Shown here: piece after piece, positions 62,697-64,000 of the stretch
Position numbering within the stretch: the first letter of the stretch is position 1
How the letters are laid out: every line of letters starts with the position of its first letter
Assembly: GCA_944548615.1 (NCBI GenBank)
Contig: OX155961.1
Location: 34,748,108-34,812,107, forward strand
Source: Micropterix aruncella
Taxonomy: Eukaryota > Arthropoda > Insecta > Lepidoptera > Micropterigidae
DNA length: 64,000 nucleotides
Direction of reading: 5' to 3'
Notes under the pieces: model-generated
What the model saw: the letters and a program-made list of their open reading frames with translations, nothing else
What the model was told of the DNA's origin: nothing
The model's database searches: none
Made by a program: the position numbers and the translations under genes

Positions 62697-64000
62697 ATGG
62701 ATTCTGAAAATACAGGTATGTATCCTTCAGACACTATTTTTTTTTGTATTTAAACATAGTTTTCCATTTTATTTCACAAATCAAACCTTTGACGTTTTCA
62801 ATACAAAATTACCACGATTCTAAGAATAAATTGGTGTTTTTATGACTCATCCCTATTCGTCCCTGTCTTGTTTCATTTTTAATTGAATATGTTATGTATT
62901 TGACATTACATATTTAAGAAAATCTGCCGCAGAATCCCGCAAGTTTACTAAAAAATAATTTTTGAAAAAATTTTAAGAAAATTACCTAAAATTTTTTTTT
63001 TCTAACTTTCTTAAAAATTTGTTTTCTTTGTTTTAGGGTCATCAAGTGCTTCTGGCGTTAAAGTAGTAACGCGAAAATATTTGTTTAACCATATGAAAAC
63101 TCAAAACTTGGCTACCTTTGACGAAAAATTGGAGTGCTTGGAAAATGATTTTATCATGAGTTACGGAGACTCTGATGACAAAAAAAAGGACTTAAAACAC
63201 AAATTTTCTCACTTCAAATCGCAGATGAAGCAAAGATGGTTGCGTGCGCACAAAATGGAGGAAGTATTCCTTCAAAATAATGAGTCATGGTTGGAAGGGA
63301 CTTTTGAAATTCCAATCAAAACAAGTCACCAACAAGGTCGTCCGTCTAAATCATTCTCCGATTTAAGTGAGCGAAGCAAACGGAGAAAAACCGAAGAAAT
63401 ACGTTCCTCTGTAGAACCTGAAGTCATCGTTCATGCTGCCCAAACGATTTTACAGACAGATGGAAAAAGAAATGCGTCCAAAGTCCTGAAAGAGATTACA
63501 AATTCTCCAACACGAGCGACTAGGTATAGAAAAACCAGTGGCAAATGTGATGAAACTATTCCTCCGTTGACTCCGTTTAAAGCACTTCAGATGTTTGTTG
63601 AAGCCGATCTTTCAAAGCGACAGTATGAAATAATAAGGGCCACAAATAAGAAACACTTTCCGTGCTACGATCTTTTGTTGAAAGAAAAACAGAAATGTTT
63701 TTCATCAGAAACGGGTTTACGGGTAACGGCTACCTGCGCAGAAATGAATTTACAAACCCTTTTAGATCTGACAGCCACGCGCTTATCTAAATTCTTGGAA
63801 GAAGTGTTGGTAACACTAAATGAAAATGAGCGGCATTTACTAAAGATTATAAGCAAATGGGGTTGTGACGGCTCTCAACAAACAAGATATAAACAGAAAT
63901 TTACAGAAGATGGCGATTCGGATGCGAACATTTTCTTAAGCTCATTTGTGCCTCTACAAATCGTTTGCGGGGAAAACAATAATAAAGTTGTATGGCAAAA
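62697..64000 (+). CDS. Transib-type (RAG1-core-like) transposase, 5' part, cut by window end
   Basis: Exon 1 is 62,697-62,715 (MDSENT, donor ACAG|GTATGT). Exon 2 runs from 63,037 (acceptor GTTTTAG|GG) and stays open to 64,000, giving about 328 residues with no stop or frameshift. The sequence reads like Transib/RAG1-like proteins: a basic region around GRPSKSFSDLSERSKRRKTE (residues ~95-115), a NASKVLKEITNSPTRATRYR block (~145), FKALQMFVEADLSKRQYEII (~180), TCAEMNLQTLLDL (~235) and ISKWGCDGSQQTRYKQKF (~277-294), whose Asp corresponds in position to the first catalytic Asp of the Transib/RAG1 core. SDANIFLSSFVPLQIV follows. The remaining catalytic D and E lie beyond the window. It may be a mobile element or a domesticated gene. 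Confidence 0.8.

Overview
The window is nuclear DNA from an animal, almost certainly an insect. Introns are long and AT-rich, splice sites are canonical, and more than half of the legible non-coding sequence is transposable elements. The mix is typical of holometabolous insects: Lep1-like Helitrons with CTAG|T ends, Tc1/mariner, hAT, TTAA-type MITEs, a tRNA-derived SINE, non-LTR elements with RNase H, and a Transib/RAG1-like gene. Lepidoptera is my best guess from the repeats alone; that is inference, not proof.

Layout. (1) Positions 1-13.9 kb hold no recognisable host exon. The first host exon begins in mid-codon inside the kinase N-lobe, so this stretch is probably intron or upstream DNA of the next gene. 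It contains a poly-C tract, a CpG-rich patch and stacked MITEs. (2) From 13,927 to 48,008, plus strand, lies most of casein kinase I gamma (Drosophila gilgamesh / vertebrate CSNK1G). Ten coding positions, one represented by two alternative exons, give an unbroken frame of 397 residues from the glycine-rich-loop edge to the Cys-rich, Lys-rich C-terminus. The frame was checked exon by exon: 1,196 nt, a leading partial codon of 2 nt, then 398 codons including the stop. (3) From 51,340 to 60,797, minus strand, lie six exons of a CREB3/CrebA-family membrane-anchored bZIP transcription factor (527 residues plus stop in frame). The N-terminus is not found and is probably beyond 64 kb. The two host genes converge on a 3.3-kb gap. 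(4) From 62.4 kb to the right edge, plus strand, is the 5' part of a two-exon, undamaged Transib-type (RAG1-core-like) transposase gene, cut by the window end and probably sitting inside the CREB3-like gene.

The most unusual items are: a family of fold-back (hairpin) elements with one fixed, unpaired tail and 12-15-bp target duplications, which looks retroposed; a pair of equal-length alternative exons in the CK1-gamma kinase domain; a 40-bp tandem duplication that doubles a CK1-gamma 3' splice site; the intact Transib-like reading frame; and several insertions whose boundaries, target duplications and even empty sites can be read inside this one window.

Limits: repeats were compared by eye, so copy counts are minima and family names for degenerate elements are tentative.
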